A stretch of DNA of 64,000 nucleotides from Methylosinus sp. LW4 (GTDB lineage Bacteria > Pseudomonadota > Alphaproteobacteria > Rhizobiales > Beijerinckiaceae), in assembly GCF_000379125.1 (NCBI RefSeq), contig NZ_KB900626.1, positions 2,490,667 through 2,554,666 of the forward strand, in the 5' to 3' direction. The position numbers were made by a program, and so were the translations under genes. Positions within the stretch are counted from its first letter, which is position 1. Every line of letters starts with the position of its first letter. The notes below the pieces were generated by a model. The model saw nothing but the letters and a program-made list of their open reading frames with translations, searched no databases and was not told the DNA's origin. This document shows, piece after piece, positions 35,442 to 44,852 of this stretch.

Positions 35442-36689
35442 ATGGCCAAGGCCGCCCCCATTTCGCCGCTCGCCCCCAAGACCTATCCCGACATTCCGCC
35501 GATCGCCGGCGTCCGCTTCGCGGTGGCGCAGGCGGGCATACGCTACGCCGGGCGCACCGACGCCATGCTCGCCCTCTTCGACGAGGGCACGCAGGTCGCC
35601 GGCGTGTTCACGCGCTCCAAATGCCCCTCGGCTCCGGTCGATTGGTGCCGGGCGCGGCTCGAGGGCGGCAAGGCGCGGGCGCTGCTCGTCAACTCTGGCA
35701 ACGCCAACGCCTTTACCGGCAAGGCCGGCAAGGAGGCGGCGAAGCTCTCCGCCAAGCTCGTCGCCGCGGCCGCCCGCGTGCCGGAGAAGCAGGTCTTCCT
35801 CGCCTCCACAGGCGTCATCGGCGAGCCGCTCGACGCGACGAAATTCGAGCCTGTGCTGGGCAAGCTCGTCACGGAGGCGCGCGGCGACGCCTGGCGCGAG
35901 GCCGCCTCGGCGATCATGACCACCGACACCTATCCCAAGCTCTCGACGCGCGTGGCCAAGCTCGGCGACGTCGAGGTGCGCCTGGCGGGCGTCGCCAAGG
36001 GCGCGGGCATGATCGCGCCCGACATGGCGACCATGCTCTCCTTCGTCTTCACCGACGCGCCGATCGACGCCGAGGTTCTGCAGAGCCTGTTGTCGAAATC
36101 GGTGCAGAGCTCGTTCAACGCCATCACCGTGGACAGCGACACCTCCACCTCGGACACGCTGCTGCTCTTCGCCACCGGCGCGGCGGCCGAGCGCGGCGCC
36201 CCGCATATCGAGAAGGCGAGCGATCGCCGCCTCGAGGATTTCCGCCGCGCGCTGAACGAGGTTCTGCTCGATCTCGCGCATCAGGTGGTGAAGGACGGCG
36301 AAGGCGCGCGCAAATTCGTCGAGGTGACGGTGATGGGCGCCGAGAGCGCCAAGGCGGCGAAGCGCATCGCCCTCTCCATCGCCAATTCGCCGCTGGTGAA
36401 GACGGCCGTGGCCGGCGAGGACGCCAATTGGGGCCGCGTGGTAATGGCGGTCGGCAAATCCGGCGAGGCCGCCGACCGCGACAAGCTGGCCATATGGTTC
36501 GGCGACATTCGCGTCGCCCATAAGGGCCTGCGCGATCCCGATTACGATGAGGCGGAAGTCTCGCAGATCATGAAGCGCGACGAGATCGCCATCCATGTCG
36601 ACATCGGCCTCGGCTCCGGCGCCGCGCGCGTGTGGACCTGCGATCTGACGAAGGAATATGTCGCCATCAACGGCGATTATCGCAGCTGA
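35442..36689 (+). CDS. argJ: bifunctional ornithine acetyltransferase/N-acetylglutamate synthase
   Basis: Moves the acetyl group from N-acetylornithine to glutamate in the cyclic arginine pathway. The 415-residue precursor has [31 protein letters not shown] and the self-cleavage site [20 protein letters not shown], where the chain is cut before the Thr that becomes the beta-subunit nucleophile (near residue 201). The C-terminus [15 protein letters not shown] is complete and typical. The start ATG at 35442 is the family start. A perfect 18-bp terminator follows. Confidence 0.97.
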   Translation: MAKAAPISPLAPKTYPDIPPIAGVRFAVAQAGIRYAGRTDAMLALFDEGTQVAGVFTRSKCPSAPVDWCRARLEGGKARALLVNSGNANAFTGKAGKEAAKLSAKLVAAAARVPEKQVFLASTGVIGEPLDATKFEPVLGKLVTEARGDAWREAASAIMTTDTYPKLSTRVAKLGDVEVRLAGVAKGAGMIAPDMATMLSFVFTDAPIDAEVLQSLLSKSVQSSFNAITVDSDTSTSDTLLLFATGAAAERGAPHIEKASDRRLEDFRRALNEVLLDLAHQVVKDGEGARKFVEVTVMGAESAKAAKRIALSIANSPLVKTAVAGEDANWGRVVMAVGKSGEAADRDKLAIWFGDIRVAHKGLRDPDYDEAEVSQIMKRDEIAIHVDIGLGSGAARVWTCDLTKEYVAINGDYRS

Positions 36690-36703
36690 TCCCCTTCCTT
36701 CCT

Positions 36704-36741
36704 GCGCGCTCTTTCTCCCGCCTGCGGGAGAAAGAGCGCGC
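36704..36741 (+). terminator. 18-bp perfect hairpin after argJ
   Basis: GCGCGCTCTTTCTCCCGC (36704-36721) pairs exactly with 36724-36741 across a 2-nt spacer, 15 bases after the argJ stop. No T-run follows. It shares the CTCCCGC/GCGGGAG core of other intergenic hairpins in the window. Confidence 0.65.
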
Positions 36742-36830
36742 GTGACATGCGCTCGTGACCTGTTCGTCATCGCAGCGTTTCGAGAATCGGCTTCTACTCG
36801 CCTCGGCTCGGGCGGCGAGGAAGCGGACCT

Positions 36831-37529
36831 ATGGTTTTCCCCCATGCTGTAGAAGCGGTTCTCTTCGACATGGACGGCACGCTGCTCGACACGGAGCGGC
36901 TCTATGTCGACGCCTGGATCGCGGCCGGCCGCGCCGTCGGCCATGAGATCACCGAGGCTTTCTGCCATCGCATGATCGGCAAGCCGATGCAGGATTGCGA
37001 GACGATGATGATCGAGCGCTTCGGCGCCGATTTTCCGCTCGACGCCTGCATCGAAGCCTGCGGCGCCTATGTCGCCCGCGCCTCGCGTTCCGGCGTGCCG
37101 CTGAAAGAGGGCGCGCGCGAGCTGGTCGATTATCTCACGGCGATGAATATTCCGCTCGCCATCGCAACCTCCTCGCGGCGGCCGACCGCGGAGCATCATC
37201 TGAGCCGCTGCGGGCTGCTCTCGCACTTCTCTGCGCTGGTGACGCGCGACGATGTTCAGCGCGGCAAGCCGCATCCCGAATCCTATCTGCGCGCCGCGCG
37301 CGCGCTCGGCAAGGAGCCGTGGCGCTGCCTCGCGCTCGAGGATTCGCCGACCGGCCTGCGCTCGGCCGCCGCCTCCGGCGCGATGACGATCATGGCGCCC
37401 GACGTTCTGCAGCCCTCCGCCGAGGAGCGCGCGCTCTGCCTCGCCGTCGTCGCCAGCCTGCGCGACGTGCTCGAGATGCTGCGCGCGCATGCGCGCACGC
37501 AGCAGCCCCTAGGCGCCATTGCGCGATGA
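36831..37529 (+). CDS. HAD-superfamily phosphatase/phosphoglucomutase-like protein
   Basis: A 232-residue HAD hydrolase of the beta-phosphoglucomutase/phosphoglycolate-phosphatase branch. Motif I is LFDMDGTLLDTE (nucleophile and acid Asp), motif II ATSSRR, motif III the lysine in VQRGKPHPESYL and motif IV LALEDSPTGLRSA. The cap domain lies between residues 18 and 85. Substrate is unknown; sugar phosphates are most likely. Alone in its unit, between argJ and a lipoprotein gene. Confidence 0.9.
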   Translation: MVFPHAVEAVLFDMDGTLLDTERLYVDAWIAAGRAVGHEITEAFCHRMIGKPMQDCETMMIERFGADFPLDACIEACGAYVARASRSGVPLKEGARELVDYLTAMNIPLAIATSSRRPTAEHHLSRCGLLSHFSALVTRDDVQRGKPHPESYLRAARALGKEPWRCLALEDSPTGLRSAAASGAMTIMAPDVLQPSAEERALCLAVVASLRDVLEMLRAHARTQQPLGAIAR

Positions 37530-37589
37530 CGAAATTGGTTTCGGTTTTTAGCTTACATGGCGATTCGGCAAGGCGAAGAGACGAAGATC

Positions 37590-37991
37590 ATGCCCCTGCG
37601 CCGCCCGCTTTTGGTCATTGCCGCTTTCGGCGCGTCATTGTCTCTGGCCGGATGCGCCGGCGCCTATGAGGAGGCGCGCGACTACGCCGCCGCCTCCGGC
37701 GTCGTGGTCGAGAAGAGCGTGGACGTTCCCGCCAAGAAAGCCAAAGCGAAAAAGGCCGGGAAAAAGACCGCCGGCAAGAAGAAGCCCGCCGAGAAGCCCG
37801 CGGCCGAGAAGGACGCGAAGGCGCCGCCCGCCGTCGGCGCCTGCGTCACCTATCAGTTCATGGGCGGCGCCGATTGCGAGGAAGCGATCGCCAAGCGCGA
37901 TTGCTACGACAAGCGCAGCAATGTCGTCGATTGGCGCAAGGAAATGAGCTGCGCCGCCGCCTTTCTCTCACCGCCGGAGAAGAAGCCTTAA
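37590..37991 (+). CDS. small lysine-rich lipoprotein
   Basis: A 133-residue predicted lipoprotein. The N-terminus MPLRRPLLVIAAFGASLSLA ends in the lipobox LAGC (cysteine at 22). A lysine/alanine-rich linker (PAKKAKAKKAGKKTAGKKKP) of about 35 residues follows, then a compact domain with four cysteines (GACVTYQFMGGADCEEAIAK, RDCYDKRSN, EMSCAAAF). I prefer the ATG at 37590 because of AGGCGAAG upstream; an in-frame ATG at 37557 would spoil the signal peptide. The linker resembles peptidoglycan-spanning linkers. No known function. Confidence 0.75.
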   Translation: MPLRRPLLVIAAFGASLSLAGCAGAYEEARDYAAASGVVVEKSVDVPAKKAKAKKAGKKTAGKKKPAEKPAAEKDAKAPPAVGACVTYQFMGGADCEEAIAKRDCYDKRSNVVDWRKEMSCAAAFLSPPEKKP

Positions 37992-38066
37992 AAACAGCTC
38001 GAGCCTTGCCTCGGCCGGACGAAGCGGCGACATTGGCCGCGCATTCGCCGCAACGAGGCCATTCCC

Positions 38067-38579
38067 ATGCGTTCCGCCGCCCTCTGCGTCGCCCTCGCGC
38101 CGCTCGCTCTCTCCGCCTGCAACAGCGCCGCGCCAGAAATGCGCTTCGATCCCGCCCAGGCCGCCTTCATCAGGCAGGAGGGCAAGGCGACGATCGAAGG
38201 CCAGGCCTTTCTGCGCGACCAGCAGGGCAAGACGAATGTGCGCTACGCCGCCGGCGAGGTGGTGCGGCTCATCCCGGCGACCGCCTATGCGCAAGCGCGC
38301 ATCGCGCAATTCTACGGCAAGCGCAAATTCATCCCGGCCCTGCTCATGCCGACGCCGACGCAGGAGGCCGAATACGCCGCCTACACGCGCACGACCAAGG
38401 CGGGCGCGACCGGCCGCTTCACTTTCGACAAGGTCGCGCCGGGCCGCTATTTCGTGACGACGCAGCTCACTTGGCTTCCCAAGGGCGGCTTGATCAGCGA
38501 GGGCGGCGCGATGTACGACGAGATTGTCGTCACCGGCAAGGAGACCGATCCGATCGAGGTCGTGCTCTCCGGCAATTGA
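38067..38579 (+). CDS. lipoprotein with carboxypeptidase-regulatory-like fold
   Basis: A 170-residue predicted lipoprotein with an N-terminal MRSAALCVALAPLALSAC and lipobox LSAC (cysteine 18). The C-terminal part (AGATGRFTFDKVAPGRYFVT) looks like the beta-sandwich of carboxypeptidase-D-like regulatory domains: extend, FxFxxVxPGxYxVxT. The ATG is 75 bp after the preceding lipoprotein gene, and mutT follows after 10 bp, so the three may form one unit. Role unknown; envelope location is inferred from the signal. Confidence 0.75.
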   Translation: MRSAALCVALAPLALSACNSAAPEMRFDPAQAAFIRQEGKATIEGQAFLRDQQGKTNVRYAAGEVVRLIPATAYAQARIAQFYGKRKFIPALLMPTPTQEAEYAAYTRTTKAGATGRFTFDKVAPGRYFVTTQLTWLPKGGLISEGGAMYDEIVVTGKETDPIEVVLSGN

Positions 38580-38589
38580 GGGGAACCCC

Positions 38590-38991
38590 TTGTCTCTGCT
38601 TCTCGTCGTCGCCGCGGCTCTCGTCGATCCGCAAGGCCGCGTGCTGATCGCCCAGCGTCCGCAGGGCAAGCAGCTCGCCGGCCTGTGGGAGTTCCCCGGC
38701 GGCAAGCTCGACCCCGGCGAGCGGCCGGAACAGGCGCTCGTGCGCGAGCTGGCCGAGGAGCTGGGCATAGAGGCGGCGACGGACGATCTCGCGCCGCTGA
38801 CCTTCGCCAGCCACGCCTACGAGTCGTTTCATCTCTTGATGCCGCTCTATCTCTGCCGGCGCTGGCGCGGCGAGCCGCACGCCCGCGAGGGCCAGGCGCT
38901 CGCCTGGATGCGGCCGAGCGAGCTCGATGCGGCGCAAATGCCGCCCGCCGACGCGCCGCTGATCGCCCCGCTGGTCGCGCTGCTGGGGTGA
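38590..38991 (+). CDS. mutT: MutT-type NUDIX pyrophosphohydrolase (8-oxo-dGTP diphosphatase)
   Basis: Cleans the nucleotide pool by hydrolysing 8-oxo-dGTP to the monophosphate. The 133-residue protein has the full Nudix box GGKLDPGERPEQALVRELAEELG near residue 38 preceded by QRPQGKQLAGLWEFP, as in MutT. I start it at the TTG at 38590, which gives SLLLVVAAALVDPQGRVL right at the N-terminus and has GAGGGGAA at SD distance; no ATG or GTG fits. This is a start that automated callers may miss. Confidence 0.9.
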   Translation: MSLLLVVAAALVDPQGRVLIAQRPQGKQLAGLWEFPGGKLDPGERPEQALVRELAEELGIEAATDDLAPLTFASHAYESFHLLMPLYLCRRWRGEPHAREGQALAWMRPSELDAAQMPPADAPLIAPLVALLG

Positions 38992-38995
38992 GCGC

Positions 38996-40294
38996 TCAGC
39001 GGAGCGCGAACTCCGAATGGGCCTCGTTCCAGCGCCAGCACGGCGCCGCGTCGGAGATCGAGACGCCGCCGAGCCAGCGCGACGGCGGACGAAGCGACAT
39101 CCAATCCGTTTCCCTCGCCAGAACAGCGCGCCCGAGCGGCGTGATCGTGAGACGCTCATGGGGCCAGCTGCGATCCTCGCTCTCGAACGAGCCCACGAAA
39201 ATCGGCTCCACGATGCGCTTCATGTCGTCCACAATGGAATGAATCATCAGATCCGTGAGCCAGGGAAGCGGCTCGCGCTCCATCAGCAAACGCGAAAAGG
39301 CCTCGCCGACCTTGTGGGGACGCTCCGCCAAAAGCTCGAGAATGAGACGTTGCGTCAGACCGAGGCCGTCGTCGGACCAGGGAAATTCCTGGCAATAGCG
39401 CCGAATGGCGCGCGCGAGCTGCGGCAGAGCCGGCGCGGCCGCGCGCGCGAATCCCGCGAGCGGGCTCGGGTCGGGCGCGCGCAGCATGCGCCACGCGTCA
39501 TGGCCGGCGCGCAGACCCGCCTCGGCGATCGGCGCACGCTCCTCCCAGAGCAGGCGCAAAGCCTCGGGCGGCAGCTGCCCCAGCCCGATGAAACGCATGG
39601 CGCCGGGATAGCGCTCCAACGAGATCAGCTCGAGCCGCGGCGGAGGCGTCTCGGCGAATTGCGCGAGACAACGCGCGAGAATGAGCTGGTCATAGGGATC
39701 ATGCTCGAGCCAGAGGACGATGCGCTCATAGCGAGACGCCGCTGACTGCAAGCCCGCCTCCCCATCGGCGAGCTCTTCGGCGATTTGCGCTTTGCTCCGA
39801 CCCACGCCGGCGCCGTAGCTCTCCGCGAGAAAAGCGGCGCGCGCGTCGAGCCAGTCCGCCCGGTCCAGCACCGGCCCCTGACAGAGCGGATCGGAATATT
39901 CGAGAAAATCGCCGATGAAGCCGGCGTCGCGCAGGCTCGCCTTTATGTCGCGGCCGCAGCGCAAATGCAGCGTCGGCATGTCGCGGTCCGGCGCCGCATC
40001 GCCCCGCGATATGTCGCGCCAGCTGCGGTCCATCGCCTCTACATGCGCCTTGAGCTTCGGCCAGCTCGGCAGACCGAGCTCACGGGCGACGACGAGCTGC
40101 GCGTCGCTCAGCCGGACATTCTGCGACGACGGAGCCGAGGGATGGCGGAGCCGCAATCGCTCGAGGGATCGCCGGTCGCCGGCGCGCAGCTCTGCGAGCA
40201 GCTCTTTGGCGCGTTTGCGTTGCTGTTCGAGATTGAGCCGGAACGGCGAAGAAAAACGGACGGCCGCCCGCGCGGCCCGCGGTTCGCTGGACAT
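38996..40294 (-). CDS. DUF1835/DUF3658 domain protein
   Basis: A 432-residue protein with a DUF1835 segment, PTLHLRCGRDIKASLRDAGF followed by EYSDPLCQGPVLD, near residue 107, and a C-terminal winged-helix-like DUF3658-type region (ERLTITPLGRAVLARETDWM). Before the DUF1835 part lies a helical N-terminal extension rich in Arg and Leu (LNLEQQRKRAKELLAELRAG). The conserved CGRD and HDPYDQL motifs suggest an enzyme or nucleic-acid-binding role, but none is established. GGAGGAGGGG precedes the ATG at 40294. Convergent with mutT, 4 bp apart. Confidence 0.75.
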   Translation of the reverse strand: MSSEPRAARAAVRFSSPFRLNLEQQRKRAKELLAELRAGDRRSLERLRLRHPSAPSSQNVRLSDAQLVVARELGLPSWPKLKAHVEAMDRSWRDISRGDAAPDRDMPTLHLRCGRDIKASLRDAGFIGDFLEYSDPLCQGPVLDRADWLDARAAFLAESYGAGVGRSKAQIAEELADGEAGLQSAASRYERIVLWLEHDPYDQLILARCLAQFAETPPPRLELISLERYPGAMRFIGLGQLPPEALRLLWEERAPIAEAGLRAGHDAWRMLRAPDPSPLAGFARAAAPALPQLARAIRRYCQEFPWSDDGLGLTQRLILELLAERPHKVGEAFSRLLMEREPLPWLTDLMIHSIVDDMKRIVEPIFVGSFESEDRSWPHERLTITPLGRAVLARETDWMSLRPPSRWLGGVSISDAAPCWRWNEAHSEFALR

Positions 40295-40486
40295 GGAACC
40301 CCCTCCTCCGAGTCTGCGTCCGCCGATCAGACAGGAAAGGGCGAATTTCGAAGCGCCTTTCGGAGATGAGCGCGGGCGCAGCCCTTTCCGCGGACACGGG
40401 GGCTCCGATCGAGCCGTGTCGCAGTGAAACAAAAGGCCGTGGCGCGGTCAAGAATGGACGACCGCCGCGCCATTCCCGAAACCTGC

Positions 40487-41425
40487 TCACAGCGGCAAGC
40501 TCTTCCAGTCTCGCTTTTCCGCGTGTGCGTGATGAATGCGGATCGCATCCTCTATCTCGTGAAATCTCTCGCTGCCGGCGATCGCCTCGTAAAAGCCCAT
40601 GCCGCGGGCGACGGCGGCGAGATCATAGCACCAATAGAGCGCCATCAGCGCATTTATGAACAGTTCCGTTCCCCTGGTGCGCTCGGTGTCGTGCCGGTTT
40701 CCGAAGCCGCCGCGGATCGCCGAGGCGATCGACTTGGCCACGATGCTCTTGGAATTGGGCTGGCGCTCGTTGAGAAAATCGACGGCGTCGAGCAGCGCGT
40801 CGCCTTCCGGCGTTCCCGACGACACGGAGACGCAGCCGAGATATCCGCCGGAACGGATCAGCTCGGCTGTGTTCTCCAGAAAAGAGTGATGGCAGACGCC
40901 GTGATAGTGATCGACGCCGAAGCCGAGGCAGACGAGAAATTTGCGCACGCCCTCGAGCTGATGAACGGCGGCGATCGAGAGAGCGTCCTCCTCTATCGTG
41001 CCGAGCGCGGCCTCGTCGCCCTTCATCAGACTGTCGGTCCCGCCGTCGACGAGAATGATCGTATCGACCTTCAATAGCGTGACCAGCGCCTCATAAGATT
41101 GCCGCAACGGTCGCACGCCGGTCTTCTCGAAGGTGAAGACCTTGGGGTCGCAGCCACGGACCGCGAGCCAGTCGACGAGATGGCGCTCGGGAAAATAGCC
41201 CTGCATGCGGCTGTCGGAATCGACAAGCCGCCCTGCGGGACCGATCTTCTTGCGGGAGGCGAGATCGACGCGGGCGAAGGACAGATTGGCGAGATAGACG
41301 CTCTTGCCCGCATTGCTCAGAAAGACATAGAGCGGCAGGCCGCTGACGATGTCGAAACCGCCGCCGCAGCCGGCGATGAGAATGCGCTGCGAGTCCTCGA
41401 GCGCGCGGAAAAAAGGGATTTGCAT
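40487..41425 (-). CDS. DUF1152 domain protein
   Basis: A 312-residue cytoplasmic protein of the DUF1152 family. The N-terminus has a glycine-rich nucleotide-binding-like loop ILIAGCGGGFDIVSGLPLYV, followed by TIILVDGGTDSLMKGDE, a pattern that recalls an acidic metal or nucleotide site, and GFGVDHYHGVCHHSF. No biochemical role is known to me. Start at the ATG at 41425; an in-frame ATG at 41470 adds 15 residues, and neither has a strong SD. Divergent from the rimP operon, whose promoter region it borders. Confidence 0.78.
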   Translation of the reverse strand: MQIPFFRALEDSQRILIAGCGGGFDIVSGLPLYVFLSNAGKSVYLANLSFARVDLASRKKIGPAGRLVDSDSRMQGYFPERHLVDWLAVRGCDPKVFTFEKTGVRPLRQSYEALVTLLKVDTIILVDGGTDSLMKGDEAALGTIEEDALSIAAVHQLEGVRKFLVCLGFGVDHYHGVCHHSFLENTAELIRSGGYLGCVSVSSGTPEGDALLDAVDFLNERQPNSKSIVAKSIASAIRGGFGNRHDTERTRGTELFINALMALYWCYDLAAVARGMGFYEAIAGSERFHEIEDAIRIHHAHAEKRDWKSLPL

Positions 41426-41550
41426 TATTTCGTCTCGTTCCAAGGCGAGAAAGCCTATCGCTTCTCGCATAGTCTCGAAACAATTTCTCGAGCGCGACGC
41501 CCGGCGGCGCTCCCGCCGAAGGGCCGAGGCGCCGCCGCGGAGCATTTTTC

Positions 41551-41580
41551 TTGCGCGGGCGGGCGATCCGGGTGTATAAG
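41551..41580 (+). promoter_or_regulatory. candidate promoter of the rimP-nusA-infB operon
   Basis: TTGCGC (41551-41556), an 18-bp spacer and TATAAG (41575-41580), reading towards rimP. It leaves a leader of about 105 nt that contains a terminator-like hairpin (41629-41661). The position fits the operon; activity is untested. Confidence 0.5.
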
Positions 41581-41628
41581 CCGTTCCGTTCTATCTCATA
41601 ACGGTCATTCTCGGATGATCGCTGCTTG

Positions 41629-41661
41629 AGAGTGGGGCCCGGCCGGGACCCGCTCTTTTTT
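41629..41661 (+). terminator. intrinsic terminator/attenuator in the rimP operon leader
   Basis: AGAGTGGGGCCCGG (41629-41642) pairs with CCGGGACCCGCTCT (41643-41656) with one mismatch and one G-T pair, and a run of six T residues (41656-41661), then TGTTT, follows. It lies between the promoter and rimP, with no gene before it on this strand, so readthrough must be controlled or partial. Confidence 0.6.
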
Positions 41662-41694
41662 GTTTGCACCGGCCGGAAATTCTCGCAAGACAGG

Positions 41695-42480
41695 ATGAGC
41701 CGCTTGGCAGAAACGCCCGCCGCCGGCGCCGTGGAGGCGCCCTCCCTGCTCGATGAGCCGCGCCTCTGCGGCGATACGGGCGTTGCGGCGCGCATCGCCC
41801 ATATCGCCGAGCCCGTGCTGGCGCAGCTCGGCTTTCGTCTCGTGCGCGCGCGCATTCTCTCGCAGAACGGCATGGTTCTGCAGATCATGGCCGAGCGGCC
41901 CGACGGAACCATGACGATCGACGATTGCGAGGCGGCGAGCCAAGCGCTCTCGCCGGAGCTGGACGTCGAGGATGTGATTTCCGACGCCTATCGGCTGGAG
42001 CTGTCCTCCCCCGGCATAGATCGCCCGCTGGTGCGAGTCTCGGATTTTCATCGCGCGATCGGCCATGAGGCGAAGATCGAGCTGACGCAGCCGCTCGCCT
42101 CTGGCCGCAAGCGCTTTCGGGGCAATATCGTCTCCGTCGAGGGCGATGGCCGCGACGCCGTGGTGACGCTGGAGCGCAATGACGCCCCGCCGGACGAGGA
42201 CAAGATTGTGCGAATGCCGCTGCGCGATCTCGACGAGGCCAAGCTGATGCTGACCGACGCGCTGATCCGCGAGGCGCTGCGCGCCGGCAAGGCGCAGCTC
42301 GAGGACGACAGCCCGAGCGAGGAGGGAGAGGCCGCGCCTCGGGAGGAGACGCGGCCCCGCCGTGGGCCGGGCCGTTTCGCCATGGCGCGCGGCGACAAGG
42401 CCAAGCCGCTGGTTCCGGCCGGCGTGCAGACGGGATTCAAGAAAAAAGGCAGCGGACCCGGCCGTCGCGGCGACGCGTAG
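41695..42480 (+). CDS. rimP: ribosome maturation factor RimP
   Basis: Helps assemble the 30S subunit. The 261-residue protein has the N-terminal domain [20 protein letters not shown] and [20 protein letters not shown], then the family motif [20 protein letters not shown] and an Sm-like C-terminal domain. A basic, low-complexity tail ([20 protein letters not shown]) of about 45 residues is longer than in E. coli and common in Rhizobiales. The ATG at 41695 is preceded by AGACAGG; a TTG three codons later is an alternative. First gene of the operon with nusA. Confidence 0.95.
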   Translation: MSRLAETPAAGAVEAPSLLDEPRLCGDTGVAARIAHIAEPVLAQLGFRLVRARILSQNGMVLQIMAERPDGTMTIDDCEAASQALSPELDVEDVISDAYRLELSSPGIDRPLVRVSDFHRAIGHEAKIELTQPLASGRKRFRGNIVSVEGDGRDAVVTLERNDAPPDEDKIVRMPLRDLDEAKLMLTDALIREALRAGKAQLEDDSPSEEGEAAPREETRPRRGPGRFAMARGDKAKPLVPAGVQTGFKKKGSGPGRRGDA

Positions 42481-42504
42481 GGTCGACGTTTTTGGGAGCA
42501 AGAT

Positions 42505-44115
42505 ATGGCCGTCAGCGCCAACAGGTTGGAAATCCTGCAGATCGCCGATGCGGTCGCGCGCGAGAAATCGATCGACCGCTCGATCGTCATCGCCTCCATG
42601 GAGGACGCGCTGCAAAAGGCCGCGCGCTCGCGCTATGGGCAGGAGACCGAGGTCCGCGCCGAGATCAATCCGAAGAGCGGCGAGGTGCGCTTCTCGCGTC
42701 TGCTGCTGGTCGTCGATCTCATCGACAATGACGCGACGCAGATTTCCATCGAGGACGCGCGCAAGCGCAATCCGGCGGCGCAGGTCGGCGATTGGATTTC
42801 CGAGACGCTGCCGCCTTTCGATTTCGGCCGCATCGCCGCGCAATCGGCCAAGCAGATCATCGTGCAGAAAGTGCGCGAGGCCGAGCGCGACCGCCAATAT
42901 GAAGAGTTCAAGGACCGCATCGGCGAGATCGTCAACGGCGTCGTGAAGCGCGTCGAATATGGCAATGTGATCGTCGATCTCGGCCGCGGCGAGGCGATCA
43001 TCCGCCGCGACGAGATGATCCCGCGCGAGACCTTCCGTCCCGGCGATCGCGTGCGCGCCTATGTCTATGACGTGCGCCGCGAGCAGCGCGGTCCGCAGAT
43101 TTTCCTGTCGCGCACGCATCCGCAATTCATGGCCAAGCTGTTCCGCCAGGAAGTGCCGGAGATCTACGACGGCGTCATCGAGGTGAAGTCGGTCGCGCGC
43201 GATCCGGGCTCGCGCGCCAAGATCGCCGTCATCTCGCGCGATTCCTCCATCGATCCGGTCGGCGCCTGCGTCGGCATGCGCGGCTCGCGCGTGCAGGCCG
43301 TCGTCGGCGAATTGCAGGGCGAGCGCATCGACATCATTCCCTGGTCGGCGGATGCGGCGACCTTCATCGTCAATGCGCTGCAGCCGGCCGAGGTCGTGAA
43401 GGTCGTTCTCGACGAAGACTCCGCGCGCATCGAGGTGGTGGTGCCGGACGATCAGCTGTCGCTTGCCATCGGCCGCCGCGGCCAGAATGTGCGTCTCGCC
43501 TCGCAGCTCACCGGCTGGGACATCGACATTCTGACCGAGGCCGAGGAATCGGAGCGCCGCCAACGCGAGTTCGTCGAGCGCACCAAAGTGTTCATGAACG
43601 CCATCGACGTCGATGAGGTCGTCGGCCGCCTGCTCGCTTCGGAAGGTTTTCAATCGGTCGAGGAGCTGGCCTTCGTCGATCTCGGCGAGCTGGCGACGAT
43701 CGAAGGCTTCGACGAGGACACGGCGGCCGAGATTCAAAACCGCGCCCGCAATTATCTCGAGCGGGTCGAGGCGGAAAACGAGGCGCGTCGCGTCGAGCTC
43801 GGCGTGCTCGACGAGCTCAAGGAGCTCGAGGGCGTCACCACGGCGATGCTGGTCAAGCTCGGCGAGAATGACGTGAAGTCGATCGAGGATCTCGCCGGCT
43901 GCGTGCCCGACGATCTCGTCGGCTGGACCGAGAAGAAGGACGGCGAGACGGTCAAGCAGACCGGCTTCCTCGACGGGATCGACATTTCTCGCGAGGAGGC
44001 GGAGGCGCTGATCATGGATGCCCGCGTGCGCGCCGGCTGGATCGAGGCGCCGGAGCCCGAGGCGGAAGCCGAGGCCGCGGAGCCGGCAGAGGCGCAGCAG
44101 ACCGAGGCGCAGTGA
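42505..44115 (+). CDS. nusA: transcription termination/antitermination protein NusA
   Basis: RNA polymerase-associated factor that promotes pausing, intrinsic termination and antitermination. The 536 residues comprise the N-terminal RNAP-binding domain ([20 protein letters not shown]), an S1 domain ([20 protein letters not shown]), KH1 and KH2 ([20 protein letters not shown] and [20 protein letters not shown]), and a C-terminal helix-hairpin repeat ([20 protein letters not shown]). An acidic tail ends the protein. Co-transcribed: rimP ends 24 bp upstream and the ylxR gene overlaps its stop codon. Confidence 0.98.
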   Translation: MAVSANRLEILQIADAVAREKSIDRSIVIASMEDALQKAARSRYGQETEVRAEINPKSGEVRFSRLLLVVDLIDNDATQISIEDARKRNPAAQVGDWISETLPPFDFGRIAAQSAKQIIVQKVREAERDRQYEEFKDRIGEIVNGVVKRVEYGNVIVDLGRGEAIIRRDEMIPRETFRPGDRVRAYVYDVRREQRGPQIFLSRTHPQFMAKLFRQEVPEIYDGVIEVKSVARDPGSRAKIAVISRDSSIDPVGACVGMRGSRVQAVVGELQGERIDIIPWSADAATFIVNALQPAEVVKVVLDEDSARIEVVVPDDQLSLAIGRRGQNVRLASQLTGWDIDILTEAEESERRQREFVERTKVFMNAIDVDEVVGRLLASEGFQSVEELAFVDLGELATIEGFDEDTAAEIQNRARNYLERVEAENEARRVELGVLDELKELEGVTTAMLVKLGENDVKSIEDLAGCVPDDLVGWTEKKDGETVKQTGFLDGIDISREEAEALIMDARVRAGWIEAPEPEAEAEAAEPAEAQQTEAQ

Positions 44116-44852
44116 CGAAACGGGACGGCGAGCGAATGAGAGAGGCGGAGGCGAGCGAACGGACTTGCATCGTCACCCGCCGGCGCGATGCGCCGGAGGG
44201 GATGATCCGCTTCGTGCGCGCGCCGGACGGCGTTCTCACGCCGGACATCAGGTCGCGCCTGCCCGGCCGCGGCGCCTGGGTGACGGCGCGCGCCGATGTC
44301 GTGGCCGAAGCATTGAAGAAGCGCGCCTTCTCGCGCCAATTGAAGGCCGAGGTCTCGGCCTCGCCCTCGCTCCCCGCGGAGGTCGATCGGCTGCTGGAGG
44401 CCGATTGCCTGCAATCGCTGGCGATGGCCAATAAGGCGGGCGCGGTGGTCGCCGGCTTCGGCAAAGTGTGCGAGGCGCTGGAGAAAGGCGCGGTCGCCGC
44501 TGTGCTGGAGGCGCGCGACGGCTCGGCGGAGGGCCGCCGCAAGCTCGCCCAGGCGGCGCGACGCGCAGCCACGGCGCGCGGATGCGGCGAGAGGGTCACA
44601 GAGACGATCTCTCTGTTCGATTCTCTTCAATTGGATTTGGCTTTGGGCCGCACAAATGTGATACATGCAGCCCTCGCGCCGGGCGGACCGACGCAAGCCT
44701 TTTTGGCGCGCTGCCGCCGCCTCGCCGCCTATAGAGGCGAGAGCGCTTCCGGCGACGCGCAGACTCTGAACAGCGAGCGGACCGACGAGCTCGGCCCGCT
44801 GAAAGACGCAACCGAACAGGCGCAGCCCGAGGATCGGAAACTGGATGAGTGA
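44112..44852 (+). CDS. ylxR: YlxR (DUF448) - L7Ae-like RNA-binding protein
   Basis: A 246-residue fusion of a YlxR domain ([40 protein letters not shown]) and an L7Ae/L30e-like domain ([20 protein letters not shown]). It sits between nusA and infB, as in most bacteria, and is thought to bind RNA or RNase P-type RNA. Start is a GTG at 44112 overlapping the nusA stop; an ATG at 44136 is equally possible. The C-terminal tail overlaps infB by 8 bases, so translation of the three genes is coupled. Confidence 0.9.
   Translation: MTKRDGERMREAEASERTCIVTRRRDAPEGMIRFVRAPDGVLTPDIRSRLPGRGAWVTARADVVAEALKKRAFSRQLKAEVSASPSLPAEVDRLLEADCLQSLAMANKAGAVVAGFGKVCEALEKGAVAAVLEARDGSAEGRRKLAQAARRAATARGCGERVTETISLFDSLQLDLALGRTNVIHAALAPGGPTQAFLARCRRLAAYRGESASGDAQTLNSERTDELGPLKDATEQAQPEDRKLDE

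Noticed and set aside
36704..36741. 18-bp perfect inverted repeat as an insertion-sequence end or integration site
   Set aside because: No transposase, no direct repeats and position right after argJ fit a terminator or repeat element better.
41605..43737. 710-codon frame opposite rimP and nusA
   Set aside because: Spans two well-supported genes antisense and shows no conserved motif.
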